From NCBI RefSeq assembly GCF_000422445.1, contig NZ_KE383838.1:348056-412055 (forward strand): a DNA stretch of 64,000 bases. The letters are read 5' to 3'. Shown piece by piece: positions 61,201 through 64,000 of the stretch. Under the pieces are notes generated by a model. It was not told the origin of the DNA. It worked only from the letters and a program-made list of their open reading frames with translations, and did no database searches. Each line of letters opens with the position of its first letter. The stretch's first letter is position 1. The position numbers and the translations under genes are program-made. This DNA comes from Paenibacillus assamensis DSM 18201. GTDB taxonomy: Bacteria > Bacillota > Bacilli > Paenibacillales > Paenibacillaceae.

Positions 61201-63555
61201 ATGAAAACATTAACACATAGCAAAAAAATAATAATAACTTCAGCGCTAGCCGTTTCTTTGACAGTAACGAGTCTATTAGGCATAAATGCGGTACAAGCTG
61301 CACCTAGTGGCTTTAGCGAAAATCATATATCAACAGGCTCTACGCTATTGTCGAAGCAATACACAGGCAAAGGAATTAAGATTGCCGTTATTGATTCCGG
61401 TATTAATAGGAAGCACCCTCTATTTAAAGGCAATATTAAAAAGGGATACGACTATGTCGAGCAGGATTCCATTCCGCAAGATGAAGATGGACATGGATCG
61501 CATGTCGCAGGCATTATTATGCAGCAAGCACCTGATGCAGAACTACACATTTATCGTGTTTTTTCAGGTGTGAATGGTCAGAAGAACTATTCTAATTCCA
61601 TTGTAGATGCGATTAAACGAGCAGTCGAGGACAAGGTCCAAGTCATTAATCTATCCTTAAATGCAGATATAGATGCTCCTAGTGAACCAGTTGCTCGTGC
61701 GATTGCAGAAGCTGTGAAGCAAGGGGTTGTCGTGGTAAAGTCAGCAGGAAATTTCGGTGAAGCCTGGTCGATTACGTCCCCAGGTTATGGGGCAGAGCCT
61801 ATTGTTGTAGGAGCAACTTCACAAGCACGCACAGATGCTGCTCTTGTTAGCGGTACAACAATTGTGCAATTGCATCCCTTGTACGGTGCAAAGAAGCTGC
61901 CTACAACAGGATCTGCCTCCTTCGTATACGCTGGACATGTAGCTCCTGCGAAGCTAAAGGATGCTAAATATCGTGGTAAGTATGTGGTAATCGAAGCACG
62001 TGAAGATTCGGATTATTACGTGGAAGATTGGTATACAGCCGCTCAAGAAGCTGGATTGAAAGGGGTCATTTTTGCAGATTCCTCCATGGATGGAGAAGGA
62101 GCTACGATGTACGTCAATGTACATAAAGAGCCTGCGCGTATGATTTCAGGCGCTGTCATTTCAATGAAAGATGCTCAAAAGTTGAAAAAGTTAGCGTCCA
62201 AATCTTGGTCTTGGGGCAGTGTAAACGTAGCAGAACGATTAGGTAGTTTAAGCTCAGGCGGTCCAGCAGTAGGCACTTGGCTGCTTAAGCCTGATCTTGT
62301 AGCACCTGGGATGCATATTTACAGTGCACTAGGAGAAGAAGACGGGTATGTCATGAATAGCGGCACAAGTATGGCAGCGCCACAAGTAACGGCAGCCGCT
62401 GCACTGCTGCTGGAGGCTCATCCAAATTGGACCCCTGAGATGGTCAAGTCCGCGTTGATGCAGCATGCTAATCAGCTCATCAATGAGAAAGGTGTCCCTT
62501 ATAAGCGTACGGAGCAAGGTGCGGGCAGCTTGAATATAGAAGCAGCATTACAAGCCAACACGTTCGCTTCACCAGCAAGCTTATCGTTCGGACATATTGC
62601 ACCTGGTTTCAAAGGGAACAATCCTGTACTGTCTCAAACCCTTGAACTTACAAATACGTCGGACAAGTCGGTTACTTATCAGCTGAAAGCAAACCTTGAA
62701 GTTGGTAAAGGTCCGTTGGAACTTCCACAGCAGATCACGGTTCAACCGAATCAAACGGTCAAAATTCCAGTAAAATGGACTGTGGATTTGAAGCAAAATG
62801 CAGGAGTATGGTCAGGATCGATTTCGATCAAAGGCGATAAAGATGCGGTAAGCGTTCCTTTCCTACTAGTCAATCAAGTAAAAAACTATCCGCTCGTAAA
62901 AGGAGATCACATTGATAATACGTTGTATGCACCTAAAGGAGACAGCAGCACGAAATCTTCGACAATTCATTATTATGTGACCGTCCCATCGCAGCGCGTA
63001 CTAGTAACAGCAACTCGTGAGGATGAGCAGCCTAAGTCTATGGCTGGAAAAACGTATGTGCTGTTGAATCAAGCAAAACATGCGAAAGGATTGTCCCAGT
63101 TCAAATTTACAGGTAAAGATGTAAATGGAACAACGCTTCCAGATGGACGCTACAACATTAAAGTGAAAAGCTTTGCGGAAAACCGTCAGACGGTAACAGA
63201 GGGTATTACCTTCTTTATTGATTCGAAGGCACCTGTTGTGATGGTCAACAATCAGAAAGCTGCCAAAGGACAGCTCTTTGGTAAAATCGAAGATCAGTTA
63301 ACCGGATTTAACGGGCTGATCGTTACAAAAGAATTGGAAAGCTATCTTATTTTTGATCCTAAACTTGTGACAATGCAGTGGCGAGTCAACCATAGTCAGA
63401 AGTGGCACTATGTGAATGTCAACGTAGATGAGAAACAATTTTTTGCTGATTTGCGTTCCTCCAAGTTAGCTCCTGGTAAGCACAACATTATTTTGCGGGT
63501 GAAAGATATATTCGGCAATCAAACAGAACGTACAACACAAGTAACAATTAAATAG
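61201..63555 (+). CDS. Secreted subtilisin-like protease, Vpr type
   Basis: 784 residues. A Sec signal peptide (KKIIITSALAVSLTVTSLLG, cleavage after VQAA) is followed by the S8 catalytic domain: Asp in IAVIDSGINRKHP (about 63), His in DEDGHGSHVAG (about 100) and Ser in YVMNSGTSMAAPQ (about 390). A PA insert (about 215-335) separates His and Ser. No inhibitor prodomain precedes the catalytic start, which is unusual. The last 330 residues are beta-rich, Fn3-like. It probably degrades extracellular protein. TGGAGG lies 10 nt upstream. Confidence 0.9.
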   Translation: MKTLTHSKKIIITSALAVSLTVTSLLGINAVQAAPSGFSENHISTGSTLLSKQYTGKGIKIAVIDSGINRKHPLFKGNIKKGYDYVEQDSIPQDEDGHGSHVAGIIMQQAPDAELHIYRVFSGVNGQKNYSNSIVDAIKRAVEDKVQVINLSLNADIDAPSEPVARAIAEAVKQGVVVVKSAGNFGEAWSITSPGYGAEPIVVGATSQARTDAALVSGTTIVQLHPLYGAKKLPTTGSASFVYAGHVAPAKLKDAKYRGKYVVIEAREDSDYYVEDWYTAAQEAGLKGVIFADSSMDGEGATMYVNVHKEPARMISGAVISMKDAQKLKKLASKSWSWGSVNVAERLGSLSSGGPAVGTWLLKPDLVAPGMHIYSALGEEDGYVMNSGTSMAAPQVTAAAALLLEAHPNWTPEMVKSALMQHANQLINEKGVPYKRTEQGAGSLNIEAALQANTFASPASLSFGHIAPGFKGNNPVLSQTLELTNTSDKSVTYQLKANLEVGKGPLELPQQITVQPNQTVKIPVKWTVDLKQNAGVWSGSISIKGDKDAVSVPFLLVNQVKNYPLVKGDHIDNTLYAPKGDSSTKSSTIHYYVTVPSQRVLVTATREDEQPKSMAGKTYVLLNQAKHAKGLSQFKFTGKDVNGTTLPDGRYNIKVKSFAENRQTVTEGITFFIDSKAPVVMVNNQKAAKGQLFGKIEDQLTGFNGLIVTKELESYLIFDPKLVTMQWRVNHSQKWHYVNVNVDEKQFFADLRSSKLAPGKHNIILRVKDIFGNQTERTTQVTIK

Positions 63556-63639
63556 AGAGGCAAGATTTATGCATCGAAATAGATAAAGATATGGATTAGG
63601 ACAGATACACAGAAAAAGACCGTTTCACATTGGGCATAC

Positions 63640-64000
63640 TGAACTGTAACCCTATTAGTGGACAGTATATAAAAAAGGTCCTTTCGATTTAAGCAGCAAC
63701 AAGATGGCTCCTGAATTCATCAGGAGTCATCTTATTTAATGTCCACTGATATCGATGTGAGTTATAAAATGTGATGTACTCATCTACACAAATTCGCAAT
63801 TCTTCTAAATTTGTACATTGCTTATAGTCCAACTCATCTTTCAAATGACCAAAGAAGCTTTCCATGGAAGCATTGTCCCAACAATTAGCCTTACGCGACA
63901 TAGACTGCTGAAACCCTAACTCAGCGATCTGCTTTTGTATGTTAGGATTCGTGTAGTGCATACCTTGATCCGAATGGAATATCGCCTCGGGGTGAACATA
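63640..64000 (-). mobile_element. IS3-family insertion sequence, right part
   Basis: The window ends inside the element. The outer end is TGAACTGTAACCCTATTAG at 63640, followed by GGACAGT, matching IS3-family terminal inverted repeats. The transposase gene enters from beyond the window. The other end and target duplication are not visible. Confidence 0.75.
63689..64000 (-). CDS. IS3-family transposase OrfB, C-terminal part
   Basis: The visible 103 codons hold the last two acidic residues of the DDE catalytic triad: Asp in IFHSDQGMHY and Glu in NCWDNASMESFFGHLKDE, 35 residues apart as in IS3 members. The C-terminal YITFYNSHRYQWTLNKMTPD motif follows. It is open at the window edge and appears intact. 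Confidence 0.9.
   Translation of the reverse strand, partial: YVHPEAIFHSDQGMHYTNPNIQKQIAELGFQQSMSRKANCWDNASMESFFGHLKDELDYKQCTNLEELRICVDEYITFYNSHRYQWTLNKMTPDEFRSHLVAA

Overview
The window looks like a chromosomal segment of a low-GC Gram-positive, most likely a Paenibacillus or close relative. The evidence is strong AGGAGG-type ribosome sites, many GTG/TTG starts, intrinsic terminators with U-tracts, sigma-A-type promoters, a copper-amine-oxidase-type stalk protein, YtxH/DUF948 partners, a Vpr-like subtilase, and protein families typical of Paenibacillaceae. This is inferred from protein resemblance only; no 16S or other marker is present.

Layout. (1) 1-9.2 kb: housekeeping and small genes: a LysM protein cut by the edge, a YVTN beta-propeller, an acetyltransferase, murI, a DUF948/YtxH pair, a SufR-like regulator, a YutE-like HEPN protein, a methyltransferase, a holin and a lipoprotein. 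(2) 9.4-20 kb: a polymorphic-toxin locus on the minus strand. A complete secreted Rhs/YD-repeat protein with a HINT autoprocessing domain and C-terminal toxin is followed by its Imm53-like immunity gene. Downstream lie two orphan C-terminal toxin/immunity cassettes and a decayed rhs tail, a fossil series of tip replacements. (3) 20.6-33.6 kb: a GH4 6-phospho-beta-glucosidase / sugar kinase / AraC operon, a stalk-domain protein, DUF523, TetR and VOC genes, a catE-like dioxygenase, a polar amino acid (probably cystine) ABC transporter and two coupled membrane genes. (4) 33.7-51 kb: a complete ethanolamine-utilization microcompartment locus, all on the minus strand, in transcriptional order eutG-S-P-V-W-A-B-C-L-K(like)-E-M-T-pduL-hyp-N-pduT(like)-H. 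(5) 51-64 kb: a nuclease-like/wHTH protein, an MFS exporter with divergent MarR, a UbiD decarboxylase, a PfpI/TetR pair with visible operators, a GNAT with a leader ORF, a 52-residue cationic amphipathic peptide gene, a MerR regulator, a Vpr-like protease, and the end of an IS3-family element.

The most informative system is control of the eut locus. Upstream of eutG is an adenosylcobalamin riboswitch with its own promoter and terminator. It is followed by at least three near-perfect hairpins with six-base loops carrying A at position 1 and G at position 4, the signature of EutV (ANTAR) RNA targets. Paired hexaloop hairpins overlapping intrinsic terminators also precede eutG, eutS and eutA. 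This matches the EutX/Rli55 logic known from Enterococcus and Listeria. Ethanolamine activates EutW and EutV, and EutV prevents termination at the three leaders. Without cobalamin a long riboswitch RNA exposes decoy hairpins that titrate EutV. With cobalamin that RNA is cut short and EutV is released. The structural genes then build a shell (EutS, EutM, EutL, EutN, EutK-like, PduT-like) around ethanolamine ammonia-lyase (EutBC, reactivated by EutA, cofactor from EutT), EutE, EutG and PduL, with EutH importing ethanolamine.

No tRNA, rRNA or CRISPR array was recognised. All functional statements rest on motif and family recognition by reading; no database search was run.
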